Shown: one piece after another, positions 37,366 through 46,725 of the stretch
Layout: each line of letters starts with the position of its first letter
Position numbering within the stretch: the first letter of the stretch is position 1
Source: Thiomicrorhabdus sediminis
GTDB lineage: Bacteria > Pseudomonadota > Gammaproteobacteria > Thiomicrospirales > Thiomicrospiraceae
Assembly: GCF_005885815.1 (NCBI RefSeq)
Contig: NZ_CP040602.1
Location: 139,630-203,629 of the forward strand
DNA: 64,000 nucleotides
Reading direction: 5' to 3'
Notes under the pieces: generated by a model
The model's input: only the letters and a program-made list of their open reading frames with translations
The model's database searches: none
What the model was told of the DNA's origin: nothing
Position numbers and translations under genes: made by a program

Positions 37366-39543
37366 CTATTCAGAATCGTCGATCGATCCTGCCATTTCTT
37401 GCACTGCTTTTTTGTCGGCGATGGCTTGGCTGAAGAAAGTGTTTTCGAACTCGTCTGCCGAGCAAGGCTTATTGAAAAAGAAGCCCTGAATCAGAACATC
37501 GTCTTTTTGCTGTTGGATAAACTCGACCTGCTGTTCGGTTTCCACGCCTTCGGCAACGACAATCAGGTCTTTGGCTTGAGCCAAACGGATAATTGATTCA
37601 ACAATGGCGATGTCGGCTTTACTTTCGGGAATGCGGCCAATGAAACTCTTGTCGATTTTAAGTTCGTGAATCGGCAGTTTCTGAAAGTAGGTCAAAGATG
37701 AATAACCGGTACCGAAGTCATCGATCGATACTTTGAAACCAATTTCGCGAAGCTCGCCGATTTTCTGCACGGCGCTTTCAATGTCTGAGACCAGGATGCC
37801 TTCGGTCAGTTCCATGGTGATCAGATTTGGATTGACCTGGGTTTCATTGAGGATTGCGCGCACATTTTCGATAAAATCCGCTTCGTGGAACTGAATCGGG
37901 CTGATATTCACCGAAAGGTGGAATTTATGACTGTATTGCTGCCAGATTTTCGCCTGCAAGAAGGCGCGGTACATAATCCAGGCACCGAGCTTGAGGATCT
38001 GGCGGCTATCTTCGGCAATCTCGATAAAGGTACAAGGTGAAATCCAGCCATGCTTGGGATGATGCCAGCGGGCAAGGACTTCAGCGCCGTAGAGGTTTTT
38101 GTCTTTATCCAGTTGCGCTTGGTAATAAAGCTCGATTTCATTGCGGTTATGTGCATTGACCAAGTCGCTTTCCAGTTCACGGCAGTATTTGACCTGCTCG
38201 GTCAGGGCGATATCGTAAGTGAAGATTTTGTGCTGGCTGTTGACGTCTTTAGCGTGCGCTACCGCCAAATCGGCATTGATCAACAGGTCTTCCGGTGATT
38301 CTTCGGTATAGCCTGGATACACCACGATACCGATGCGCACCGAGCTGTTCAGGGTTAACTGTTCGACATCGAAATGGTGGTTAAGAATATGGGATACCTT
38401 AAGCGCTAATCTATGCGCGCTTTGCGCGGCTTTTTCCGCGGTATAGTCGCTGTCCTGAGAGATAATGACGAATTCATCGCCTTCCAGGCGGGCAATCTTG
38501 TCATTCGGGCGCAAGACGCGCTGAATGGCCTCGGAAACCTTAACGAGGAACTTGTCACCGGTACGGCGGCCAAAAGCATCGTTAATGCCTTTGAAACGTT
38601 CCAGGTTAATGCATAACAAGGCGCTGAAAGTCTTCTTGCGACGATGTTGAGCAATCACCGTATTGATGTTCTGTAGCGCCTGCTTACGGTTTGGCAAGCC
38701 TGTCAGCGTATCGAAATAAGCCATGTGCTCGAGTTTGGCATGGGCTTCTTTAATATCGGTAATACTCTGCAAATTGACAATGTAGTGTTCAATATTGAAC
38801 TCTTCATCAATCACCATCGAGATGCTCAATATCGCATGGAAAATCGTGTCTTCGCTCGGGTGCAGCTCCACCTCTCCGCTCCAGAACTTATGCTCGATCA
38901 GCGTCTTCAATAGACCGGTGGTGTCGTTTTTCAAGTCGATCTGTTGTTCGAGCCATTGCATCAAGGTCATGCTGTTGAGTCGTCTGCGGTCGATCCCGGA
39001 CAGAGCGATAAAGCTGTCATTCGCCTTAATGATAAAGCCATGCTCATTGGCAATGAATTGGCCGTTATAGCTGTTGAAAGCCGCTTCCATCAGGCGTTGT
39101 TGTGATTCTACCTGTGCGTGTACGCTGCGGTCATAGATGGCCAGTAAAACGTTGCGCACGCGTCCCATGCTGTCGAGCATCGCCTTGGCGCTTAATAACA
39201 GTGGTTTGACTTTTAGGGTTTGCGGATTACGCAGCCAAATGGTGATTTCGGTCGGTTCCGGAGACGGGTATTCTTTGATGAATTGCAGCCAGTGGTGCAA
39301 TTTGAAGGGTAGGGTCGCTTTTTTATTTTTGAAGATTGGGAGAAAGGTGAATTCTGGATCGAAATCGTCATCAATCACCAAGAGCTGCTTGGCGTAGGTG
39401 TTTATATGGTGGACAGCCAACCCCTGCTTAAAAAGAATAATACCGTTATGCAGTGCGTTATAGATATCGTGCCGGTTACTTCGCTCATCTTTTAAACGAG
39501 AAACGGTTTTTTCCAGCTCGGTAAACTGTAGCTTGTCATTCAT
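37366..39543 (-). CDS. PAS-GGDEF-EAL protein, probable c-di-GMP phosphodiesterase
   Basis: The 725-residue protein has PAS-like sensor segments in residues 20-290 and a GGDEF domain with the variant ARLEGDEF, preceded by an RxxD site (RPND) five residues earlier. The C-terminal EAL domain keeps the visible catalytic set: EVLARW, NISPIQF, ELTEGIL, DDFGTGYSSL, LKIDKSF and EGVET. Phosphodiesterase activity is therefore likely. The altered first Gly of GGDEF makes cyclase activity doubtful, and the domain may instead sense GTP. No membrane helices are seen, so it is probably cytoplasmic. Confidence 0.92.
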   Translation of the reverse strand: MNDKLQFTELEKTVSRLKDERSNRHDIYNALHNGIILFKQGLAVHHINTYAKQLLVIDDDFDPEFTFLPIFKNKKATLPFKLHHWLQFIKEYPSPEPTEITIWLRNPQTLKVKPLLLSAKAMLDSMGRVRNVLLAIYDRSVHAQVESQQRLMEAAFNSYNGQFIANEHGFIIKANDSFIALSGIDRRRLNSMTLMQWLEQQIDLKNDTTGLLKTLIEHKFWSGEVELHPSEDTIFHAILSISMVIDEEFNIEHYIVNLQSITDIKEAHAKLEHMAYFDTLTGLPNRKQALQNINTVIAQHRRKKTFSALLCINLERFKGINDAFGRRTGDKFLVKVSEAIQRVLRPNDKIARLEGDEFVIISQDSDYTAEKAAQSAHRLALKVSHILNHHFDVEQLTLNSSVRIGIVVYPGYTEESPEDLLINADLAVAHAKDVNSQHKIFTYDIALTEQVKYCRELESDLVNAHNRNEIELYYQAQLDKDKNLYGAEVLARWHHPKHGWISPCTFIEIAEDSRQILKLGAWIMYRAFLQAKIWQQYSHKFHLSVNISPIQFHEADFIENVRAILNETQVNPNLITMELTEGILVSDIESAVQKIGELREIGFKVSIDDFGTGYSSLTYFQKLPIHELKIDKSFIGRIPESKADIAIVESIIRLAQAKDLIVVAEGVETEQQVEFIQQQKDDVLIQGFFFNKPCSADEFENTFFSQAIADKKAVQEMAGSIDDSE

Positions 39544-39685
39544 TAATAGAATGGCACCTTAATTAATAGGGGTTTGTTACAGTGATTCTAGCCTATGTAC
39601 CGGTCTCTGAAAACCCCAAAAGCACTATTTATCATGTAATTTTTAACGATAAATATTGCTGATGAGGCCACCATGTTTGCAAGCT

Positions 39686-41059
39686 TTAGTCCTGGTAGAC
39701 CAAGCTTGGCAGCCAGGTAACGATTTCCGGCCAGATAGCCAGCACGCCAAGCATTCCTAACTGAATGATAATAAACGGGATTGTGCCTTTGTATAGGTCG
39801 CTGGTTTTTAGCTCCGGCGGAGCGACACCTTTTAAGTAAAATAGCGCAAAGCCGAAAGGCGGCGTTAAAAACGCAGTTTGCAGGTTAATAGCAATCATAA
39901 TCCCCAACCAGATTGGGTCGACCCCCATCATCAATAAAATCGGCGCGACAACCGGCACCACAACGTAGGTGATTTCAATAAAATCTAGGAAGAAGCCGAG
40001 AATAAACATCAATACCATGACGATCAGCATGGCGGTGAATACGCCACCTGGTAAATCATTTAGTAATTCACTGATCAGGTCATCCCCACCCAGGCCGCGG
40101 AACACCAAAGAGAAGAAAGCCGCTCCAATGAAAATAAGGAAAATCATACTGGTGACTTGCAAGGTATTGCGCATCACCGTTTGCAGACGTTGAAGGTTCA
40201 AACGGCGGTTGAGAATGGCCAATAACAGTGAGCCTAAAGCACCGAGAGCGGCCGCTTCTGTTGGGGTGGCATAACCTGTCAGGATTGAGCCCAATACCAA
40301 TAAAATCAATAGTAGCGGAGGCAATAGGCTTTTAATAACGCGCCCAATCAGACCGGGTTCGACCGGTTTCCCGTTATTGTCGGGAACCAGTTCAGGATTA
40401 CGAAAAGCTTTAAAGAGCACATAAAGCATATAGGCGACGACCAGCATCATACCCGGCAATAATGCGCCGATGAACAGGTCGCCAACCGACAGGGTCTCAG
40501 GCGAGAAGATGCCTTGATCGAGCTGTGCCTGTTGATAGGACGAAGACAATACATCACCCAATAGTATGAGGATGATCGATGGCGGTATAATCTGTCCCAA
40601 AGTCCCGGAGGCGCAGATGGTGCCACTGGCCAGTTTAGGGCAGTAACCTTGTTTCAACATGGTCGGTAGCGCCAGTAACCCCATGGTCACCACGGTTGCA
40701 CCGACAATGCCGGTGCTGGCCGCCAACAGAGCGCCGACCAGAATAACCGCCAGACCTAAGCCCCCCTTAACCCCGCGCATGACTTCATCCATGGTCTGCA
40801 GCAGACCTTCGGCAATTTTAGACTGTTCGAGCATAATCCCCATAAAGACAAACAACGGCACCGCTATTAAGGTTTCATTGCGCATAATGCCAAAGATTCG
40901 ATTGGGAATACTTTGCAAAAATGCCATGTCGAAAACGCCGAACAGATTGGCAACCAGTGCAAAAATTAATGAGACCCCTGCCAGGGTGAAAGCGACCGGA
41001 AAACCGGTGAGCAGAGCAATAAATACCAGTGCGAATAAAACCAGAGCTAACCATTCCAT
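39686..41059 (-). CDS. TRAP transporter large permease (DctM family)
   Basis: The 457-residue membrane protein has about 12 hydrophobic helices. Family markers include FVFMGIMLEQSKIAEGLL, GGLGLAVILVGALLAASTG and GQIIPPSIILILLGD. It resembles the branch that carries large or mono- and dicarboxylate substrates, but the substrate cannot be told. It overlaps the DctQ stop by one base. The periplasmic DctP binding protein that would complete the carrier is not in the neighbourhood. Confidence 0.93.
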   Translation of the reverse strand: MEWLALVLFALVFIALLTGFPVAFTLAGVSLIFALVANLFGVFDMAFLQSIPNRIFGIMRNETLIAVPLFVFMGIMLEQSKIAEGLLQTMDEVMRGVKGGLGLAVILVGALLAASTGIVGATVVTMGLLALPTMLKQGYCPKLASGTICASGTLGQIIPPSIILILLGDVLSSSYQQAQLDQGIFSPETLSVGDLFIGALLPGMMLVVAYMLYVLFKAFRNPELVPDNNGKPVEPGLIGRVIKSLLPPLLLILLVLGSILTGYATPTEAAALGALGSLLLAILNRRLNLQRLQTVMRNTLQVTSMIFLIFIGAAFFSLVFRGLGGDDLISELLNDLPGGVFTAMLIVMVLMFILGFFLDFIEITYVVVPVVAPILLMMGVDPIWLGIMIAINLQTAFLTPPFGFALFYLKGVAPPELKTSDLYKGTIPFIIIQLGMLGVLAIWPEIVTWLPSLVYQD

Positions 41060-41619
41060 TACAGCTTGCCCTCCGCTTCAGTGTCAGCCGGCAAATCGGT
41101 TGGCTGCTCAGCGATGATGTGCAAATAAGCGTTGGCCATAACCGCCAGACTTTGCAGCATTAGCAGGGTGGACATAACCAGAATCAAACTTTTGAGCATA
41201 TACAGATAAGCGATGCCACCGGACTCGGTTGAAGCCTCTTTAATCGCCCAGCTTGCACTGACGTAATCCCAGCTGCTGAGGAAAATAAATATCACTACCG
41301 GTAAGGCAAACAGCAGGCTTCCGATCAGATTGACCCAGGCTTTTCTTTGCGCGCTGAATTGCGAGTAGAACACATCGACTCTGACATGTTGGTCTTGCGC
41401 ATAGGTATAGGCCATGCCGAGCATAAACAAAATGGCATGGTTATACATAATGCTTTCTTGCAGGGCGACCGATCCGGTGTTAAAGCCGTAACGCAACACG
41501 ACAACCAGTGCGGTGATGAGTACTAAGGTTAAGCTTAGCCAGGCAGTGGCATGACCAATGCGGTTTTGAAATTGGTTTTGCAGACCAATAAAGCGTTTTA
41601 AAAATGCGTTCAATTGCAT
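41059..41619 (-). CDS. TRAP transporter small permease (DctQ family)
   Basis: The 186-residue protein has four predicted membrane helices, as expected of DctQ, and the family segment SIMYNHAILFMLGMAYTYAQDQHVRVDVF. It is transcribed just before and overlaps the large permease gene. Their coupling supports one complex in the inner membrane driven by Na+ or H+ gradient. Confidence 0.92.
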   Translation of the reverse strand: MQLNAFLKRFIGLQNQFQNRIGHATAWLSLTLVLITALVVVLRYGFNTGSVALQESIMYNHAILFMLGMAYTYAQDQHVRVDVFYSQFSAQRKAWVNLIGSLLFALPVVIFIFLSSWDYVSASWAIKEASTESGGIAYLYMLKSLILVMSTLLMLQSLAVMANAYLHIIAEQPTDLPADTEAEGKL

Positions 41620-41776
41620 GTTTGCTATCTTAAAGTTATGTTTATTGCCGCTATTTTAACGATTTTGCAGGTATTTTGGTGATTTATAGCAAAGCAGCAA
41701 TGAGCCAAAAGCCAATCTCGGAGCGCGAGGCCTTGGCGTGCAAAACGGGCGGTTTAAAACCCTAAGCATCGCTTAA

Positions 41777-41806
41777 TAGCCCGACAAAGTCGTTTTTGCC
41801 GGGCTA
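41777..41806 (-). terminator. stem-loop after the lipoprotein gene
   Basis: On the minus strand TAGCCCGGCAAA pairs with TTTGTCGGGCTA (one G-T wobble) around a 6-nt loop. The following T tract is short, so termination may be weak. Confidence 0.6.
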
Positions 41807-41820
41807 GATTGTCATAGCGA

Positions 41821-42219
41821 CTATTCGAAAATCCACATGGCATCATAAATAATGCGGGTTTGGGTATTCATAATGGCAATGTCGTCACCTATGCGAATAC
41901 GAATATAGTTGCGCGGTAAAGCCGGCAACCTATGGTCTATCTCGTAAGGAAGATGGCTGTAATAGATATCGCGGTGAAGAGGGTGCTTCAATTTAAAACG
42001 GTAATCATGTTTCTTTTGCAGGCCGGGCGGAATCTTACGCATATGAGGGTAGTTGTACAGATAGTAACCTCGGATTTTAGCGCGATCGGATCGACTGAAC
42101 ACCGGGTGGTAACTTTGCGGGCCTTGATAACTTTCGGCATGCACCGATTGGTAGGTCGGGCACCCGCTTAAAAGCATGGATGCTGAGGCTAACAGCAGGA
42201 CGGAAAAAAACGCTTTCAT
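41821..42219 (-). CDS. small secreted lipoprotein, unknown function
   Basis: The 132-residue protein has a lipobox LLSGC with the lipidated Cys at residue 19. The mature part is rich in His, Tyr and Arg (YHPVFSRSDRAKIRGYYLYNY) and has no family I recognise. It is a single gene between the TRAP pair and priA, ended by a stem-loop. A strong ribosome-site-like GGAGAG lies upstream of the ATG. Confidence 0.8.
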   Translation of the reverse strand: MKAFFSVLLLASASMLLSGCPTYQSVHAESYQGPQSYHPVFSRSDRAKIRGYYLYNYPHMRKIPPGLQKKHDYRFKLKHPLHRDIYYSHLPYEIDHRLPALPRNYIRIRIGDDIAIMNTQTRIIYDAMWIFE

Positions 42220-42417
42220 TATTCTCTCCTCCCTTTTGGAGTGAGTCTATAGGTTACCACCAACCAATCCGAAAAAGTATAGTTAAACCTTGGTAAAAAC
42301 TTTGAATCAGTCTGTAAACATTCGTCGAGTTGGGCTACCAGTTTTCTGCAAGCGGTTTTTTAAACGCTGTAAAATATCGATTCAAATGTTTTTGTATTTC
42401 CATCACGAGTAGGCCTT

Positions 42418-44706
42418 TTGAAGCAGAAAATTGCCAAAGTAGCGGTTCCCGGACCATTTTTGTTCCCCTTGGATTATCTTTTACCTGAGGTCTGTGTTGA
42501 CGCGCAGGCGGGTATGAGGGTTTGGGTGCCGTTTCGCAATAAAAAAATAGTTGGCTTGCTGATGGATGTCGGAGAGCAGTCGGATTATGACGACAGCAAA
42601 ACAAAATCGGTGCTTGAGGTTATCGATGACGAGGCTATCTTAACGGCGGATTCCCTCAAGTTATTGCAGTGGGCCAGCCATTATTATCATGAACCGATTG
42701 GCGAGGTGGTTCAGGCGGCTTTACCGAAACGTTTAAGGGCCGGTGAAGCGGCGCAGATAGAAGGCGTCACCTATTGGCAGTTGAGTGAATTGGGCCAACA
42801 AAAAAGTCTGGATGATATCGCCAAAAACGCATTGCGCCAGCGAGAGTTGTTCAGTGCCTTGCAAGTTCACGGCAAACTCAATGAAAATCAGCTTAACCAT
42901 CGTTTACAGAATTGGCGCGCGGCAGCCAAAACACTGGCACAGAAAAACTGGCTGGAAAGTTATCCCGGGCCTTGTCTGCTGGAAAGCGATTACGCTGCAA
43001 AACCTGAACATACCTTGAATGAGCAGCAACAAGCGGCGGTCGATGCGGTAGTGCAATCACAGATCGATAACCCATCGAAACAGGCAGGCAACATGGCGCT
43101 TGTGGCACAGAATTATGCCCCACGGTTCAGCGCGTTTCTATTACAAGGTATTACCGGTAGCGGTAAAACTGAAGTCTATCTGGGTATGATTGACGCGATG
43201 GTCAAGCTTGGCAAGCAGGTGTTGGTTCTGGTGCCGGAAATCGGTTTGACACCGCAGATGATCCAACGTTTCGAAGCCTATCTGCAAACACGCGTTGCCG
43301 CGTTGCATTCCGGTTTGAACGAATCGGAAAGGCATTGCGCTTGGCATATGGTCAGAACCAATCAGGTTAAGGTGTTATTGGGAACCCGCTCGGCGGTTTT
43401 TGCACCCTTTGCCGATTTGGGTTTGTGCATTATCGATGAAGAGCACGACCTTTCCTATAAACAGCAGGACGGTTTTCGCTATAGCGCGCGTGATTTAATG
43501 ATTCAACGTGCCCGCCAACAAAACATTCCGGTGGTACTGGGCTCTGCCACCCCGAGTCTGGAAAGCCTTTATAACGCCAAAATGCAACGCTATCAACATT
43601 TGTACCTGACCCAAAGAGCGGCACAAGGAGCTAAATTGCCGCAGTTGAAATTGCTCGATATTCGCGGGGAATCGATTCAAGAGGGGGTGTCGCAGTCATT
43701 GAAATTGACAATGCAAAAACACCTTGCAGCAGGTAATCAGGTACTGTTGTTTCTCAACCGTCGTGGCTTTTCACCGGTATTGATGTGTCATGAATGCGGT
43801 TGGCAGGCCAGCTGTCCAAGCTGTGATGCCAATATGACCTACCATCAGACCGATGCGCTCAATGATTTAGGTTATTTACAGTGTCACCACTGTGATGAAC
43901 AGATAGTTAAACCGAGCCTTTGTCCGAGCTGTCAAAGTGAAGAATTCGTTAAGGTCGGCCAGGGAACCGAGCGTTTGCAGGAGACAATTGAATCGTGGTT
44001 TAGCGACAAAAGGGTTTTGCGTATTGATAGAGATACCACCCGTTTGAAAGGCTCTATTTCGGAGTTGACCGAACAGGCGAAAAGCGGTCAGGCCGATATT
44101 CTGATCGGTACTCAGATGCTCGCCAAAGGGCATGATTTCCCGAATGTCACCTTGGTGGGGTTGGTCGATATCGATCAAGGTTTATTCAGCGCCGATTACC
44201 GTGCCGCTGAACGCATGGCGCAGTTGGTCTTGCAGGTGGCCGGAAGAGCCGGTCGGGGTGCCAAAGCCGGTGAGGTATTGATTCAGACCCACCATCCGGA
44301 TCATCCGTTATTGACCTCTCTGGTACAGCACGGTTATGACCGTTTTGCCGTTAAAGCCTTGGCTGAGCGTGAACAAGCCTGTTTGCCGCCTTACCAATAT
44401 CAGGTGCTGTTTCGTGCCGAGGCGCACAACCCTGACGATGCCATGCACTTTCTTTATTCATTGAAAGCCGGTCTGGAAAACACCGCGCAACAGTTAGATC
44501 GTGGCGATGATGTCGAGTTTTGGGGGCCGGTCAGCGCTCCTATGTTAAAAAGGCAGGGACGTTTCCGTTTTCAGTTGATGCTGCAGGCGACCAACCGAGG
44601 TGCATTGCATCGTATGCTTAATGTTATGCAGCCGCATATCTTAAAAAGTCCGTTGGCACGCAAGGTGCGTTGGTCGATAGATGTTGACCCGCAAGAGATG
44701 TATTAA
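42418..44706 (+). CDS. priA: primosomal replication protein / helicase PriA
   Basis: The 762-residue protein restarts stalled replication forks. It has the 3'-DNA-binding N-terminus (VAVPGPFLFPLDYLLPE), Walker A GITGSGKTEVYL, the DEAH-like IIDEEHDLSYKQQDGFRY, and zinc-binding cysteine pairs in CHECGW, CPSCD, CHHCDE and CPSCQSE. RAAERMAQLVLQVAGRAGR is motif VI. The start is TTG 42418, as no ATG with correct frame is near. It converges on bioC. Confidence 0.95.
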   Translation: MKQKIAKVAVPGPFLFPLDYLLPEVCVDAQAGMRVWVPFRNKKIVGLLMDVGEQSDYDDSKTKSVLEVIDDEAILTADSLKLLQWASHYYHEPIGEVVQAALPKRLRAGEAAQIEGVTYWQLSELGQQKSLDDIAKNALRQRELFSALQVHGKLNENQLNHRLQNWRAAAKTLAQKNWLESYPGPCLLESDYAAKPEHTLNEQQQAAVDAVVQSQIDNPSKQAGNMALVAQNYAPRFSAFLLQGITGSGKTEVYLGMIDAMVKLGKQVLVLVPEIGLTPQMIQRFEAYLQTRVAALHSGLNESERHCAWHMVRTNQVKVLLGTRSAVFAPFADLGLCIIDEEHDLSYKQQDGFRYSARDLMIQRARQQNIPVVLGSATPSLESLYNAKMQRYQHLYLTQRAAQGAKLPQLKLLDIRGESIQEGVSQSLKLTMQKHLAAGNQVLLFLNRRGFSPVLMCHECGWQASCPSCDANMTYHQTDALNDLGYLQCHHCDEQIVKPSLCPSCQSEEFVKVGQGTERLQETIESWFSDKRVLRIDRDTTRLKGSISELTEQAKSGQADILIGTQMLAKGHDFPNVTLVGLVDIDQGLFSADYRAAERMAQLVLQVAGRAGRGAKAGEVLIQTHHPDHPLLTSLVQHGYDRFAVKALAEREQACLPPYQYQVLFRAEAHNPDDAMHFLYSLKAGLENTAQQLDRGDDVEFWGPVSAPMLKRQGRFRFQLMLQATNRGALHRMLNVMQPHILKSPLARKVRWSIDVDPQEMY

Positions 44707-44838
44707 ATTCTTTTGCGACTGAAATTGCCGGACTCTGCGGTGTTTGTCGCGCGCCTTGATTACAACGTTTTTTTATCGCTCAAAAGCGGTTAAGTCTCTC
44801 GAGGCTTTTCTAGACACCCCCGTCAAAGGGAATATAGT

Positions 44839-45795
44839 TTATTTACTTTGACTAGTCTGTTTGGAGAACTCTTCCAGGGATATTTCGATATGGCCGGATT
44901 TATCGCGATTAGGTCCCTTAAACACCTCTTGTGCCGCCCAGGCATGACCGTGCACCACTTCATAGCTGGCAGGAATCTTACCGGCCTTGCGTAGGCTCTC
45001 ATAGACGTTCAACATCTGCATGAAACGCTGTTTGCCCATCAGGCCTTGTGGCCTTTGTGAGTTGGCGTTGGTTGCGCCAATCGCTTTTAAATCCTTTAAA
45101 ACACCGATCGGTTTGTCATAGGTCAGGGTAAAGAGTTCCATGTCCATCACAGGTTGCCCAAATCCGCTGCGGATCAGCGCATCACCGATATCGTGCATGT
45201 CGATGAAGTTATTAACGTGTTCGTAGTGGTTATCCACAGCCTGCCAACATTGACGCAACTCTTTGAGCGTATCCGGGCCAAAAGTAGTAAACATCAAGAG
45301 GCCATTGTCCTTGAGGACGCGGCGAAACTCTTTAAAGACGGCATCAAGATCATCACACCACTGCAGCATCAGATTACTGACAATCATATCGACACTGTTA
45401 TCGGCAAAAGGCAGCTGATAAACATCGGCACTGACGGGCATGACGCCCGGTTGATAAAACAGCTTGCTGACAGGGGAAGATTTGAGCCATTGATTGAGAC
45501 GTCTGCCTAAAAACGGCCAGCGTGGGCTTTGCAATTTAGGTTGGGCGATTTGCAGCATCTGAGCGGATAGGTCAACGGCAAAGATATCGGCTTGCGGATA
45601 GCGCTGCAGCAGGTACTCGGTCAATAACCCTGTACCGGCACCGAGGTCGAGAATGGTTTGCGGAGCGACCGTGGTTAAATCCAAACGTTCATCAACACGC
45701 TGCGCCACGGTTTTTTGCAAAATCGCAGCGTCATCATAGCTCGGAGCGGCATGACTAAAATGTTGTTTGATGTGTTGACGACTGAAATCTTGCAT
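44839..45795 (-). CDS. bioC: malonyl-ACP O-methyltransferase BioC
   Basis: The 318-residue SAM-dependent methyltransferase has motif I ILDLGAGTGLLTEYL near residue 47, and begins with the BioC-like FSHAAPSYDDAAILQ. In biotin synthesis it methylates malonyl-ACP to disguise it as a fatty-acid primer. The position directly after bioH (8 bp gap) and in a biotin cluster supports the name. It is somewhat longer than E. coli BioC (251) as I recall, with extra sequence in the middle (residues 90-115). Confidence 0.92.
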   Translation of the reverse strand: MQDFSRQHIKQHFSHAAPSYDDAAILQKTVAQRVDERLDLTTVAPQTILDLGAGTGLLTEYLLQRYPQADIFAVDLSAQMLQIAQPKLQSPRWPFLGRRLNQWLKSSPVSKLFYQPGVMPVSADVYQLPFADNSVDMIVSNLMLQWCDDLDAVFKEFRRVLKDNGLLMFTTFGPDTLKELRQCWQAVDNHYEHVNNFIDMHDIGDALIRSGFGQPVMDMELFTLTYDKPIGVLKDLKAIGATNANSQRPQGLMGKQRFMQMLNVYESLRKAGKIPASYEVVHGHAWAAQEVFKGPNRDKSGHIEISLEEFSKQTSQSK

Positions 45796-45803
45796 AAAAA
45801 GGC

Positions 45804-46604
45804 TTAAAGTTTTTTGAGAAATTGCGTAATGGATTGCGCAGTAGCTTCTGGTTCTGAGAAAAAGGGAATATGGCTGCCGCCGGCAATCGTTTCAATGCGA
45901 GCTTGCGGCTGAAGGTCAGCCAGATTGGCACGAATATCGACTGGAATCAACGGATCTTTTTCTCCCAGTAGCCATAAGGTTGGAGCTTCAATGCCTGTTA
46001 AGTCTGCTCGGTTATCCATATCACGAAGCAGGACCAAACCTTGTCGCAGGCCTGACAAAGAAGGCATGCTGCACGTCGCCATATGCTTTCCAAAACGTTT
46101 CATCAAGTCACGAGCCTGGTCAGTGCCTTGAAACTGCAAGCGCCAGAATTTCTTTAACAGGCTATTGGTTTCAATTTGTACTGCCTTGATAAAATCAGCG
46201 ATGATTGCCGGACTCACCGATTTCTGCCAACCGCAATTTTGGGTAAAGCGAGGTGTGCTTGCCATGCAGATCAGGCTTTTGACCTTATTGGGATACTTCA
46301 ATGCCAGTTGCTGGGCAAGTAATCCGCCAAGTGACCAGCCAATCAAATGGGTGGGTTGGTTTGGCAAAGCTCGGTTCAATGCCTCAATCCAGTCGTCAAG
46401 CAGGGTGTCGCTATCTGGCAAGGCCGGGCTTTGCCCAAAACCTGGCAGGTCAATCAATGTTAATTGATAATCCTCGGCAAAATATTTTTGTGCCCATGAC
46501 CGCCACACTTCACTTTCTGAAGCCCATCCGTGAATGAGGGTGAGGTGAGGTTTATCGGTTTCGGCATTGTCAGCAATGTTTGGCTGTAAGCGGTGTAAAT
46601 TCAT
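45804..46604 (-). CDS. bioH: pimeloyl-ACP methyl ester carboxylesterase BioH
   Basis: The 266-residue alpha/beta hydrolase has the nucleophile elbow GWSLGG, the oxyanion-type LIHGWASESEVW and the catalytic Asp and His in LLGEKDPLIPVD and GGSHIPFFS. It releases pimeloyl-ACP by cutting off the methyl group added by BioC. It lies 8 bp before bioC in the operon. Confidence 0.92.
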   Translation of the reverse strand: MNLHRLQPNIADNAETDKPHLTLIHGWASESEVWRSWAQKYFAEDYQLTLIDLPGFGQSPALPDSDTLLDDWIEALNRALPNQPTHLIGWSLGGLLAQQLALKYPNKVKSLICMASTPRFTQNCGWQKSVSPAIIADFIKAVQIETNSLLKKFWRLQFQGTDQARDLMKRFGKHMATCSMPSLSGLRQGLVLLRDMDNRADLTGIEAPTLWLLGEKDPLIPVDIRANLADLQPQARIETIAGGSHIPFFSEPEATAQSITQFLKKL

Positions 46605-46725
46605 CGCGCTATTTTAGCTTTTTTTAGGGTTTGTCGAAACCATAATTAAATGCTGATCGGTTTTTCTGGCCGGGCTATAGTGTTGGCAATAAAAACTATA
46701 ACCGCTCGGAGGGTAGCTGACATAA

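Noticed and set aside
42335..42604. 89-codon minus-strand frame over the priA start
   Set aside because: It overlaps the start of priA, has no ribosome site and no recognisable domain.
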